In this document: positions 43,209 through 52,195 of the stretch, in pieces
How the letters are laid out: each line of letters opens with the position of its first letter
Numbering within the stretch: position 1 is the stretch's first letter
Position numbers and translations under genes: made by a program
Notes under the pieces: generated by a model
What the model saw: the letters and a program-made list of their open reading frames with translations, nothing else
Told to the model about the DNA's origin: nothing
The model's database searches: none
NCBI RefSeq assembly: GCF_900102545.1
Contig: NZ_FNBN01000003.1
Coordinates: 343,330-407,329, forward strand
DNA: 64,000 nt
DNA from: Chitinophaga filiformis
Lineage (GTDB): Bacteria; Bacteroidota; Bacteroidia; Chitinophagales; Chitinophagaceae
Direction: 5' to 3'

Positions 43209-46052
43209 GTGAGTATTCCATTACCAAAATTGTTCGATGTGAAAAAAAGTTTACACGTCCTGATCATGCTATGCTTACTGGTGGAGCCCTTATTGAATTA
43301 TGCACAGACTGTAGCTCCTCCCGACACCACCATTGCCTCTTCCATGAACCGCGCTTTGAGCGAAGTGATCGTTGTCGGTTACGGTGCACAAAGTAAGAAT
43401 GCCGTAGTTGGCGCCGTAACGAGTATTAAAGCTGCAGGCATCAAAGACAGGCCTGTAGCTAGCTTTGATCAACAGTTACAAGGCCGCGCACCAGGTGTGC
43501 AGGTCAGCGCCAATACAGGCGTTCCCGGAGATGGTATCTTTTTTCGTATACGGGGAACAACTTCCATCAACGCAGGTAACGATCCTTTGTATGTAGTAGA
43601 TGGCGTATTCATCAACAACCAGTCACTACAGAAAGTAACGACACAGGGACAGGCCAACAATCCGCTGGCGGATATTAATCCTGCGGATATTGAGTCTATC
43701 TCTATCCTGAAAGACGCTACCGCTACTGCCATCTATGGTGCACGTGCAGCTAACGGTGTTGTGCTGATCACTACCAAACGAGGTACCTACAACAGCCGCC
43801 CTAAAGTAGGGTTCAACACTTATGCGGGAGTAGCATGGGCGCCTGAATTGTGGGAACTGGTAACTGGTCCTGAACATGCCACTATTATCAACGAAGCCTG
43901 GGTCAATGATGGCAAACCTTTCGCCACAAGGCCTTTCCGGCCTAAGTCGGAAGGCGGCCGCGGCCTGCCGGAAGAACAGCCTACATACGATCGTTTGCAT
44001 GATATCTTTCGCACAGGTGCTATACAGAACTATGATCTCTCGCTGTCAGGTGGTAACGAAAAAACAAGATACTACCTGAGTGGTGGTTATAACAAACAAC
44101 TCGCTGATATCAAAACGAACGACTATCAACGCGCGAGTCTGAAAGTAAATCTCGATCAGCAGATCAATGACAGGGTTCGTGTAGGAACAAGTAACTCACT
44201 GTCACGTTCCCGCCGTACCAATGCGCGTGTAGGAGATGGTCCGCAGGGCGGTATCCTGCAGGCCGCATTGCATACACCAACATATCTGCCGAAGTTCAAT
44301 GATGACGGCACCTATGCGAAGTGGGCAGGCTTTGATAACCTGGATGTGCTGATCAAATACACGGATATGCATTCCATCAGTACCCGCTATATCGGTAACT
44401 TATACGCAGAAGCAGACATCCTGCGTAAGCTGAAGTTTCGTACCAGCTGGAGCCTGGACTATAACGACTATGATGAGTATGAATACTGGAACAGTTATAC
44501 AAACAGGGGAAGCGCTAGTAAAGGCCTGGCTACTTCCAGCGTAAGTAAGAACATCGTGTGGGTGAATGAACAGACCTTGTCTTACAGAACCAGCCCGGGA
44601 CAAAAGCATACGCTGGGGGTGCTTGTTGGTAACTCCATCCAGGGCAATATCGCACAGCAAACATTTGCGCAGGGCACTAACTTCCCCAGTGATGCATATA
44701 AGCAAATTGCATCAGCCGCTACCACTACCGCGTCTTCCAATCGTGCAGAGAACAGGCAGGTATCTTTCTTCTCCCGCGTGGAATATAACTATGAAGGAAA
44801 ATACCTGGCGGAAGTAAACTTCCGTGCAGATGCTTCCTCTAAATTCGGTACAGACAAACAATGGGGATATTTTCCTTCTCTCGGCGTGGCATGGAGAGCA
44901 AAGGAAGAACGTTTCCTGCAAGCAGTAGATGTTATCAGCGATCTGAAAATAAGAGCGAATTATGGCCTGACTGGTAACCAGAATGGTATTGGCAATTTCG
45001 CTTCCCGTGGTCTCTGGGGAGGTGGTTCCAATTATCTTGACAACCCCGGTACTATCCCACAGCAACTGGCTAACCCGGAGCTGGGCTGGGAAACTACCCG
45101 CCAGTGGAACCTCGGATTGGACCTTGGGTTGATAAACGATCGTATCAGTATAGAATTTAACTGGTATGATAAATATACCAGCGATCTTTTACTGAACCTG
45201 CCATTGCCTGTCAGCAGCGGCTTTCGTACTATTGCCAGCAACTCCGGAGAGATCAGTAACAAAGGCTTTGAGCTGGGTATCAACACAACTAATATCCGCA
45301 GCAGGAATTTTATATGGCAAACAGGATTTAACATCGCCCGCAATATCAACAGGATCGAGAAGCTGAATATCCCGATCGATGCATCCTATTCTGTGGAGCG
45401 GATGGCACAGGGTTATCCTATGCATTCTTTCTACGTATACCGCCAGTTGTATGTTGATTCGAAAACAGGTGATGCCGTTTATGAAGATGTGAATAAAGAT
45501 GGTAAGATCACAGCTGCAGATAGGCAGATGACTGGTCAGGCGACGCCAAAATTCTTCGGAGGACTGAATAACAACGTAAGTTATAAAGGATTTGATCTTA
45601 CAGTGTTTTTCAACTTTCAGTGGGGGAATAAAGTGTACAACAGTAATCGTTTCTTCCATGAATCCGGTGGTACGCGCGACGATCGCAGGGCTATCAACAA
45701 AAATCAACTCAACCGCTGGCAGAAGCCAGGCGACGTAACAGATGTTCCAAGGATCACCACTATCGGTAACAACTATGCACTGAATCCTGTCAGCCGCTTC
45801 CTGGAAGATGGTTCTTTCCTGAGACTAAGTTCCCTGACCTTAGGTTATACCGTGCCTGCGCTTATTGCCAAACGCATTCATGCCAGTAATATCCGCTTTT
45901 ACGTGAGCAGCACCAACCTCTGGCTCCTGAAGAAATACAAAGGGCCTGACCCGGAAGTCAATGTTACTTCTGATCCCAATGTACAGGGTTATGACCTGGG
46001 CACACCGCCCCAGCCGCGTACTGTACAATTTGGCCTGAACCTTACACTTTAA
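43209..46052 (+). CDS. SusC/RagA family TonB-linked transporter without carboxypeptidase-like N-domain
   Basis: 947 residues from GTG 43209. A GTG at 43239 gives a neater signal peptide (KKSLHVLIMLCLLVEPLLNYAQ) and may be the real start; no ATG fits. The usual N-terminal carboxypeptidase-regulatory-like domain is absent: the signal is followed almost at once by the TonB box/plug (LSEVIVVGYGAQSKNAVVGA, QLQGRAPGVQVSANTGVPGD, DPLYVVDGVFINN, ILKDATATAIYGARAANGV), then the barrel. One base separates its stop from the SusD gene. It probably imports a product of the cyanophycinase-like enzyme encoded downstream. Confidence 0.93.
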   Translation: MSIPLPKLFDVKKSLHVLIMLCLLVEPLLNYAQTVAPPDTTIASSMNRALSEVIVVGYGAQSKNAVVGAVTSIKAAGIKDRPVASFDQQLQGRAPGVQVSANTGVPGDGIFFRIRGTTSINAGNDPLYVVDGVFINNQSLQKVTTQGQANNPLADINPADIESISILKDATATAIYGARAANGVVLITTKRGTYNSRPKVGFNTYAGVAWAPELWELVTGPEHATIINEAWVNDGKPFATRPFRPKSEGGRGLPEEQPTYDRLHDIFRTGAIQNYDLSLSGGNEKTRYYLSGGYNKQLADIKTNDYQRASLKVNLDQQINDRVRVGTSNSLSRSRRTNARVGDGPQGGILQAALHTPTYLPKFNDDGTYAKWAGFDNLDVLIKYTDMHSISTRYIGNLYAEADILRKLKFRTSWSLDYNDYDEYEYWNSYTNRGSASKGLATSSVSKNIVWVNEQTLSYRTSPGQKHTLGVLVGNSIQGNIAQQTFAQGTNFPSDAYKQIASAATTTASSNRAENRQVSFFSRVEYNYEGKYLAEVNFRADASSKFGTDKQWGYFPSLGVAWRAKEERFLQAVDVISDLKIRANYGLTGNQNGIGNFASRGLWGGGSNYLDNPGTIPQQLANPELGWETTRQWNLGLDLGLINDRISIEFNWYDKYTSDLLLNLPLPVSSGFRTIASNSGEISNKGFELGINTTNIRSRNFIWQTGFNIARNINRIEKLNIPIDASYSVERMAQGYPMHSFYVYRQLYVDSKTGDAVYEDVNKDGKITAADRQMTGQATPKFFGGLNNNVSYKGFDLTVFFNFQWGNKVYNSNRFFHESGGTRDDRRAINKNQLNRWQKPGDVTDVPRITTIGNNYALNPVSRFLEDGSFLRLSSLTLGYTVPALIAKRIHASNIRFYVSSTNLWLLKKYKGPDPEVNVTSDPNVQGYDLGTPPQPRTVQFGLNLTL

Positions 46053-46053
46053 A

Positions 46054-47409
46054 ATGACGAACATGAGATTGAGCATATATCTTTTAGCCGGTATTTCCCT
46101 CCTGACCAGCTCCTGCAAGAAGTTCCTCGATGTACAACCAGAGCAGCAGGTAGATGCCTCGGAAGCTATTACCAACCTGGGAAGTGCAGAAACAGCGGTA
46201 AATGGGCTTTATAACTTATTGGGCAGTGATGCTTATTATGGTTCCAATTTCCCTGCGTTATCTTACCTGTCAGGTGGAGATATTCAGTGGACAGGTTCCC
46301 AGTCTGCACCCCAGCAAATTGCCAACAGGCAGCTGACAGCAGATAATGGCAACGTTGCATCCTCCTGGGCAGCTATTTACCGTACCATCCTCTCCGCCAA
46401 TTATATCATTGATGCCATTCCAAAACTTTCCGATCCGCTATTTTCACAAACAAAGAAAGATCAGCTGACAGGAGAGGCCTATTTTGTGAGAGCCTTATCC
46501 TATTTTGACCTGGCCCGTGGCTGGGGCGGTGTACAACTGATACTGACGCCTACACGCCTGCCCGGCGATCATACAGGCATTAAAAGGAGCAGCCTGGAGG
46601 AGACCTACCAGCAGGTGCTTAGCGACCTGAATAAAGCCGCAGAATTGCTGCCGCTTACTACCAACAGGAATAGGGCTACCCGTAAAACAGCATGGGCCCT
46701 GAAAGCCCGTTATTTCCTTTATAGGGAACAAACAGATTCTGCTGATGTATATGCCACAAAGATCATCAGTGATGCCGCCAATTACCAGCTATTAAAGCCT
46801 TATAGCGCTTTCTTTGCGGGGAATGTAGTAGCGACTGCAGAATCGGTTTTTGAGATCGGCTACAGCGTCTCTTTTAAGAACGGGCATTACAACTGGTGGC
46901 TGCCGCCTGCCTTGGGAGGCAGAAGGGAATGGGCGCCTAATGCGCAACTGGTTAGTTTGTTGAATGATCCCACTGTTGGTGGTAACAGAAATGCCCTGAT
47001 AGGACAGACTGCTCCTCCGGGTAATCTCTGGTACGGAAAGCTGTACTATCGTACGCCTACCGGTACAGATCCAGCTTACCTGATAAGAATAGCAGAGCTG
47101 TACCTGATACGTGCAGAAGCAAGGGCGAAGAATGGTCAGCTGACGGAAGCCCTGCAGGACCTGAATGCGGTTCGCGATCGTGCTGGTATAGCTCCCGGTA
47201 CAGCAGATACAAAAGAAGCGATCCTGCTGGCTATAGAGCAGGAAAGAAGGCTGGAATTTGCCTTCGAAGGCGACCGCTGGTTTGACCTGGTGCGTACCGG
47301 GAGAGTAGCGGCAGTATTGGGTGTGACTGACAGGAACCGTTATGTATTTCCGATACCGGCAGATGAACTGCTGGCAGATAAAGCCCTGGATCCTAATCCG
47401 GGTTACTAG
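46054..47409 (+). CDS. SusD/RagB family nutrient-binding lipoprotein
   Basis: 451 residues with lipobox LTSSCKK. Typical blocks are TNLGSAETAVNGLYNLLGSD, FVRALSYFDLARGWGGVQLI, the AEARAKNGQLTEALQDLNAV RDRAG motif, and the ending ERRLEFAFEGDRWFDLVRTG. ATG 46054 is one base after the SusC stop, so the pair is translationally coupled. It is followed by the S51-type hydrolase after 41 bp. Confidence 0.95.
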   Translation: MTNMRLSIYLLAGISLLTSSCKKFLDVQPEQQVDASEAITNLGSAETAVNGLYNLLGSDAYYGSNFPALSYLSGGDIQWTGSQSAPQQIANRQLTADNGNVASSWAAIYRTILSANYIIDAIPKLSDPLFSQTKKDQLTGEAYFVRALSYFDLARGWGGVQLILTPTRLPGDHTGIKRSSLEETYQQVLSDLNKAAELLPLTTNRNRATRKTAWALKARYFLYREQTDSADVYATKIISDAANYQLLKPYSAFFAGNVVATAESVFEIGYSVSFKNGHYNWWLPPALGGRREWAPNAQLVSLLNDPTVGGNRNALIGQTAPPGNLWYGKLYYRTPTGTDPAYLIRIAELYLIRAEARAKNGQLTEALQDLNAVRDRAGIAPGTADTKEAILLAIEQERRLEFAFEGDRWFDLVRTGRVAAVLGVTDRNRYVFPIPADELLADKALDPNPGY

Positions 47410-47450
47410 TATCACAACACATGATTATAAAACCCTTTAAATACGATCCA

Positions 47451-48416
47451 ATGAAACGGCTGATCATATCATTTTTTTTCGCAGGCATGCTGCTCTTAGC
47501 AGCCGGCGCTATAGCACAGCAAAAGACAGCAGCTACCACTGTACCTTCATCAAATTCAGCTACAGCTGCTGTGCCGACTGATGCTGTTGTAGGTCCTCAG
47601 AAAGGCGCCCTGATCATTGTGGGCGGTGGTAAGGTAGGCCCGGAAATATGGGCGCGCTTTATCGAGTTGGCAGGCGGTCCTAACGCCAATATCGTGGTGA
47701 TTCCAACTGCCGGAGAAGATTCTGCTCTTGCTACCGGTAAATCATTCGAAAAAGAATTACTGCAGGACCTGGGCGTAGCACAGGTAACAGTACTGCACAC
47801 ACGGGAGCCTAAAGTTGCTAACACAGAAAGTTTTGTGGCGCCGTTGAAAAAGGCGACGGGCATCTGGTTTCCCGGCGGACGTCAGTGGAAGATTGCAGAT
47901 GCTTATCTGCATACACTGGCAGAAAAAGAGATCAAAGCTGTGCTGACCCGAGGTGGTGTAATAGCCGGTACATCCGCAGGAGCTACCATCCAGGGTTCAT
48001 TCCTGCTGAGAGGAGATACCAAAGGAAATGGTATCCTGGAAGGAGATCATGTACAGGGGCTCGACCTGATCCATCATACCGCCATCGACCAGCACATCCT
48101 ACGCCGCAACCGGCAGTTTGACCTGGTAGGTGTTATTAAGGCGCATCCGGATCTGCTTGGTATCGGTATTGATGAAAGTACTGCTATTGTGGTGCAGAAA
48201 GATACATTTGAAGTGATCGGAAACTCGTATGTAGCTATTTACGACATTGCGCATATTAACGAAAAACAAAAAAGCCCTACGGGCGAATACAATACCGATG
48301 GCCCCTTCTATTTCCTGGGCCGGGGGCAACGGTTCGACCTGCAACAGCGTAAAGTTATCACTAATACTAACCGTACTGCGGTGGTGAATACACCCAGGCT
48401 GAGCAACAATAATTAG
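47451..48416 (+). CDS. Secreted cyanophycinase-like serine hydrolase (peptidase S51)
   Basis: 321 residues from ATG 47451; the longer frame to 47421 lacks a proper signal. A signal peptide (MKRLIISFFFAGMLLLAAGA) is followed by the core GALIIVGGGKVGPEIWARFI, then IVVIPTAGEDSA, GIWFPGGRQWKI and the nucleophile elbow GVIAGTSAGATIQG with S175. These match the cyanophycinase/type 1 glutamine-amidotransferase-like fold. Cyanophycinases cut the aspartate-arginine polymer cyanophycin to beta-Asp-Arg dipeptides. Here the enzyme is exported and sits in an operon with SusC and SusD, so it probably acts on an extracellular or periplasmic peptide polymer. The exact substrate is not proven. The operon ends in a strong terminator. 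Confidence 0.88.
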   Translation: MKRLIISFFFAGMLLLAAGAIAQQKTAATTVPSSNSATAAVPTDAVVGPQKGALIIVGGGKVGPEIWARFIELAGGPNANIVVIPTAGEDSALATGKSFEKELLQDLGVAQVTVLHTREPKVANTESFVAPLKKATGIWFPGGRQWKIADAYLHTLAEKEIKAVLTRGGVIAGTSAGATIQGSFLLRGDTKGNGILEGDHVQGLDLIHHTAIDQHILRRNRQFDLVGVIKAHPDLLGIGIDESTAIVVQKDTFEVIGNSYVAIYDIAHINEKQKSPTGEYNTDGPFYFLGRGQRFDLQQRKVITNTNRTAVVNTPRLSNNN

Positions 48417-48441
48417 GTTATCTGTTGCACCATAGATAAAT

Positions 48442-48481
48442 AAAAAGCCGTCCTGAAAAATATCGGGGACGGCTTTTTTTT
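48442..48481 (+). terminator. Terminator of the SusC-SusD-cyanophycinase operon
   Basis: AAAAAGCCGTCC pairs with GGACGGCTTTTT over a 13-bp loop and is followed by further T residues. Confidence 0.88.
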
Positions 48482-48548
48482 ATTAAAATATAGCAATAAT
48501 ATTACGCTATCCTAACCAGCGCGGAATCCACTAAAAACTCACCAGACT

Positions 48549-49277
48549 ATGAAAATTTGCGTAGCACAGGCAAAAGCAGTAAAAGGAGACATCCGGAGCA
48601 ACATAGAAAACCACAAAAAGATCATCGATCTGGCTATCTCTCACGGTGCAGACACCATTATCTTCCCGGAATTATCCATCACAGGTTATGAACCCACATT
48701 GGCCAAAGACCTTGCAATTTGTATCGATGACGAATGCCTGAGCGATTTTCAGCATATCAGTGATGCAAGGAATGTAACTATCGGAGTGGGAGCGCCACTG
48801 AAAGCGGATACAGGGATCACGATAAGTATGGTGTTGTTTCAGCCCGGTGAAGAGAGGAATGTATATACGAAAAAATACCTGCATGCAGACGAAGATCCTT
48901 ACTTCGTTAGCGGACAGAGCACTGTTAGCTTGTTGGGAGAAGAAAGTGATGTAGCGCTGGCCATCTGTTATGAACTGTCAATACCGGCACATGTGGAAGA
49001 CGCGTACAAAAGTGGTGCAGCTGTTTATATCGCGAGTGCGGTGAAATCGACAGGAGGGATTGATAAAGCGATTGCAAGATTATCAGAAATAGGAGAGCAA
49101 TATGAAATGACGGTATTACTGGCAAATGCAGTAGGAGAGTCTGACGGGTTTGAATGTGCGGGTAAGTCGGGCATATGGGATAATACCGGTGTACTGGTAA
49201 ATCAACTGGACGCTACCAGCGAAGGTATCCTGGTGTTTGATACAAAGACACGCAGTGTCATCGCAGCAACGGTATAA
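48549..49277 (+). CDS. Carbon-nitrogen hydrolase (nitrilase superfamily)
   Basis: 242 residues, no signal peptide, cytoplasmic. The Glu-Lys-Cys triad is visible: E41 in IIFPELSITGYEP, K108/K109 in YTKKYLHADEDPYF, and C140 in ALAICYE. The length is near the family minimum but the core looks complete. Substrates in the family include amides, carbamoyl compounds and nitriles. The sequence alone does not tell which. The gene is monocistronic, between the operon terminator and a convergent OmpA gene. Confidence 0.9.
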   Translation: MKICVAQAKAVKGDIRSNIENHKKIIDLAISHGADTIIFPELSITGYEPTLAKDLAICIDDECLSDFQHISDARNVTIGVGAPLKADTGITISMVLFQPGEERNVYTKKYLHADEDPYFVSGQSTVSLLGEESDVALAICYELSIPAHVEDAYKSGAAVYIASAVKSTGGIDKAIARLSEIGEQYEMTVLLANAVGESDGFECAGKSGIWDNTGVLVNQLDATSEGILVFDTKTRSVIAATV

Positions 49278-49281
49278 CGAA

Positions 49282-49316
49282 AAGAGCGCCTCCGATAACG
49301 AAGACGCCCTCTTGCT
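49282..49316. terminator. Weak convergent hairpin
   Basis: AAGAGCGCCTC against GACGCCCTCTT pairs with two mismatches between the nitrilase gene and the OmpA lipoprotein gene. Confidence 0.35.
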
Positions 49317-49337
49317 ATAATGAAATGGATGATATTC

Positions 49338-50192
49338 TTATTTCTTTTCCAGCAGTTTGAAGAACTGGTCAAGCTGCGGCAGTATCACGATACGGGTACG
49401 GCGGTTGGCAGCCCTTCCTTCAGGAGTATCGTTGCTGGCGACAGGCAGATATTCACCTCTACCGGCAGCGGTGATATGAGCAGGAGGAATACCGTAATCA
49501 TTCTGTAATACTCTTGTTACGGCAGTAGCCCTCTTCACACTCAAATCCCAGTTATCCAGCAATACGCCTCTCTTGAAAGGATTGGTATCTGTATGACCTT
49601 CCACCATGAATTCAATATCAGGCTGATTAAGCAATACCTTCGCTACTTTACCAAGTACTTCTTTCGCTCTTGCAGTGATATCGTAGCTACCGCTTTCAAA
49701 CAGCAGTTTATCTGAGATATCGATATACACTACGCCTTTCTCTACTTTGATGTTAATGTCTTTATCATCCAGGTTGCCAATAGCGCCTTTCAGGTTCATC
49801 ACAAGTGCCATGTTCAGAGAGTCTTTACGCGCAATGGCCGATTGCAGGTCCTGTATATAAGCATCTTTCGCGCCTATATTATCCAGTGATTTCTTGATAC
49901 TTTCTGCCTGTGAATTACTGATAACAGACAGGTCTTTCAACTGGTTCAGTAAGGTATTATTGTTCTGTTTTAAACCTTCCAGCCGTTCTTCATTCTGGTT
50001 TCTGCTACGTTCAAATGCAGAAGCAGTATCGCGCAGGCTACGCTGACAATCATCCAGTTTACTCTGAAGACTAGCATACTTACCGGATAGCTCAGCATAC
50101 CTGGCTTCTGAAGCCTTGAACTTTTTCGTACTGACACAGGAGAATAATAAAATAGGACTAGATAATGCTAATAATATGACACTACGTTTCAT
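49338..50192 (-). CDS. OmpA-family lipoprotein with coiled coil
   Basis: 284 residues from ATG 50192 (MKRSVILLALSSPILLFSCV, lipobox LLFSC); an in-frame extension to 50264 is unlikely. A long helical, coiled-coil-prone segment (about 30-135, with YAELSGKYASLQSKLDDCQ) is followed by an OmpA C-terminal domain (about 150-275; YIDISDKLLFESGSYDITAR, EGHTDTNPF, NDTPEGRAANRRTRIVI) that binds peptidoglycan. It probably ties the outer membrane to the wall. Confidence 0.93.
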   Translation of the reverse strand: MKRSVILLALSSPILLFSCVSTKKFKASEARYAELSGKYASLQSKLDDCQRSLRDTASAFERSRNQNEERLEGLKQNNNTLLNQLKDLSVISNSQAESIKKSLDNIGAKDAYIQDLQSAIARKDSLNMALVMNLKGAIGNLDDKDINIKVEKGVVYIDISDKLLFESGSYDITARAKEVLGKVAKVLLNQPDIEFMVEGHTDTNPFKRGVLLDNWDLSVKRATAVTRVLQNDYGIPPAHITAAGRGEYLPVASNDTPEGRAANRRTRIVILPQLDQFFKLLEKK

Positions 50193-50457
50193 ACAAATTG
50201 TGTTTGTTTTTAATGACTCTTGCTGTTGTTCCTTGTACTCCGCATAAATCCAACACCATGCCACATTTTAATACGTACTCATGTATAATCCTGTTAAATT
50301 GTTAAAATGCATCACTAATGAGAATTTCGCATTTCGTTATATTGTATTACCATACGGAGAAAGCATAGGATGATTATTATATTTTAGTAGCGATCTGGCA
50401 TTAATTTATCCACGAAACATCAGGTTCTCGAAATCCAAAATCGCATCAAAGTTCATT

Positions 50458-51861
50458 ATGAAGAAGACTTTCTGTTTACGCCTCTTACTGAGCATCCAAC
50501 TATTAATGCCTGCCATGTTAAAGGCGCAGGTTAAAACAGCCGCAACGCCGCTCGCTACATTGCAACAGCAATTTGTTGATCTGCGTTTCGGTATGTTTAT
50601 CCATTTTAACATTCCTACTTTCGCCAACCAGGATTGGCCTGATCCGGAAGCTCCGGTATCACTCTTCAATCCGACAAAACTTGATTGTAACCAGTGGGCC
50701 GCAACTGCGAAAGCAGCGAATATGAGCTACGGCTGTCTTACCACTAAACATCACAGCGGGTTCTGTATCTGGGATACAAAGACGACTGATTACAACGTGA
50801 TGAACAGTCCTTATAAGAAAGATGTGGTGAGAGAATATGTGAATGCCTTCCGTGCCAAAGGTCTGAAGGTAATGTTATACTACTCTATACTGGATACACA
50901 TCATAAGCTGCGTCCTCACGATATTACGCGAAAACACATCGAGATGGTGAAAGCACAGCTGACGGAGCTGCTGACGAACTATGGAGACATCACTGCGCTG
51001 ATCATCGACGGATGGGATGCACCCTGGTCCAGGATCTCTTATGACGACATCCCTTTTGAAGAGATTTACCGCCTCATTAAGAGCCTGCAACCTAATTGCC
51101 TGGTAATGGACCTCAACGCGGCAAAATATCCGACAGAGGCCTTATTTTACACAGATATCAAATCTTACGAACAGGGAGCAGGACAACATATCTCAAAAGA
51201 GGCTAACAGGCTACCTGCATTGTCTTGTCTGCCTATCAACAGCGCCTGGTTCTGGAAGGAAAATTTCCCAACTACACCAGTGAAAGATCCGGTGAAACTG
51301 GTAGATGATATCCTGGTGCCGCTGAATAAAGCCTGGTGTAACTTTATCCTCAACGTAGCGCCTAACCGTGAAGGTCTGATAGACCCTAATGCTGTAAAAG
51401 CATTGGAAGAAGTGGGCAAACGCTGGAAGAATACAGGTGCTATGCCTGCTCTGCCACCTGCTATTGCACCCATTATCTCTTCCAATATTGCCAAGTTCCA
51501 GCGTAGCAATTCCAGCTGGAGTGATGATATGAACATTATGGATTTTGCCAATGACGATCGTTTCAACAGCAGCTGGCAGTCTAATCCAACAGTGAAGCAG
51601 CCCTGGTATGAAATAGATTTTGACAAAGCACAGCGCTTTAATATGATCAGCATCGTGGAAGATGGTAACAATATCAAAAAATACCATCTTGAATATGAAG
51701 ATAACGGCACCTGGAAACCGTTGGCAAAAGGCCAGGAGGAAGGCCGTGTGAAAATACACCGTTTCGACAGCGTGTGGGGCGGACGTGTACGTATAGTGAT
51801 TGACGAATTCAGTGCACCTCCTGCTATTGCAGAATTCGGGGTGTATAACGAAAGAAGATAA
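50458..51861 (+). CDS. Secreted alpha-L-fucosidase (GH29) with F5/8-type C-terminal domain
   Basis: 467 residues with a signal peptide (ending MLKAQ). The catalytic domain (about 35-330) shows FGMFIHFNIPTF, KHHSGFCIWDT, DVVREYVNAFRAKGLKVMLY and LIIDGWDAPW. D184 is in the place of the GH29 nucleophile. The last 130 residues (SSNIAKFQRSNSSWSDDMNI, DFDKAQRFNMISIVEDG) form an F5/8-type-C/CBM32-like domain, common in bacterial fucosidases. It likely releases terminal fucose in the periplasm or outside the cell. It is monocistronic with its own terminator. Confidence 0.9.
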   Translation: MKKTFCLRLLLSIQLLMPAMLKAQVKTAATPLATLQQQFVDLRFGMFIHFNIPTFANQDWPDPEAPVSLFNPTKLDCNQWAATAKAANMSYGCLTTKHHSGFCIWDTKTTDYNVMNSPYKKDVVREYVNAFRAKGLKVMLYYSILDTHHKLRPHDITRKHIEMVKAQLTELLTNYGDITALIIDGWDAPWSRISYDDIPFEEIYRLIKSLQPNCLVMDLNAAKYPTEALFYTDIKSYEQGAGQHISKEANRLPALSCLPINSAWFWKENFPTTPVKDPVKLVDDILVPLNKAWCNFILNVAPNREGLIDPNAVKALEEVGKRWKNTGAMPALPPAIAPIISSNIAKFQRSNSSWSDDMNIMDFANDDRFNSSWQSNPTVKQPWYEIDFDKAQRFNMISIVEDGNNIKKYHLEYEDNGTWKPLAKGQEEGRVKIHRFDSVWGGRVRIVIDEFSAPPAIAEFGVYNERR

Positions 51862-52195
51862 TTGTGAATGTTACTTTTAATGGAGGAAGGTGTCTCAATG
51901 CAAGAGGCACCTTTTCTTTTTCCCGAAAATGGGATAATCCCCCGTCCCCGACATTAAAAATCTGTTTTCATAATGTATACGGACTCAACCATTAACGCCA
52001 GATAATAGCGTGAAAACCTGCATTCAACGCAGAAATGAATAAAATATTTTATTAATGTTAAAAAAACACTAATATTACACCAAATATTAGTACCCGGAGA
52101 TGTTTGTAAACACGAAATAACCTGTTGTTCTCTGTAGTAATTGATCGTTGTTAACTGAGCTATCACCGCAACTCTATACCTATATTATTGGCCCT
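51862..52195. promoter_or_regulatory. 334-bp intergenic region: terminator plus two palindromes before the giant-protein operon
   Basis: The left part is the fucosidase terminator (51887-51921). The right part has ACTAATATT-ACACCA-AATATTAGT (52068-52091, 9-bp arms) and TGTTTGTAAACA (52101-52112), both between 80 and 130 bp before ATG 52196. They are candidate operators for the downstream operon. No clean -7 box was found. Confidence 0.5.
51887..51921 (+). terminator. Terminator of the fucosidase gene
   Basis: AAGGTGTCTC pairs with GAGGCACCTT (one G-T/C-A type mismatch), loop AATGCAA, followed by TTCTTTTT. Confidence 0.8.
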
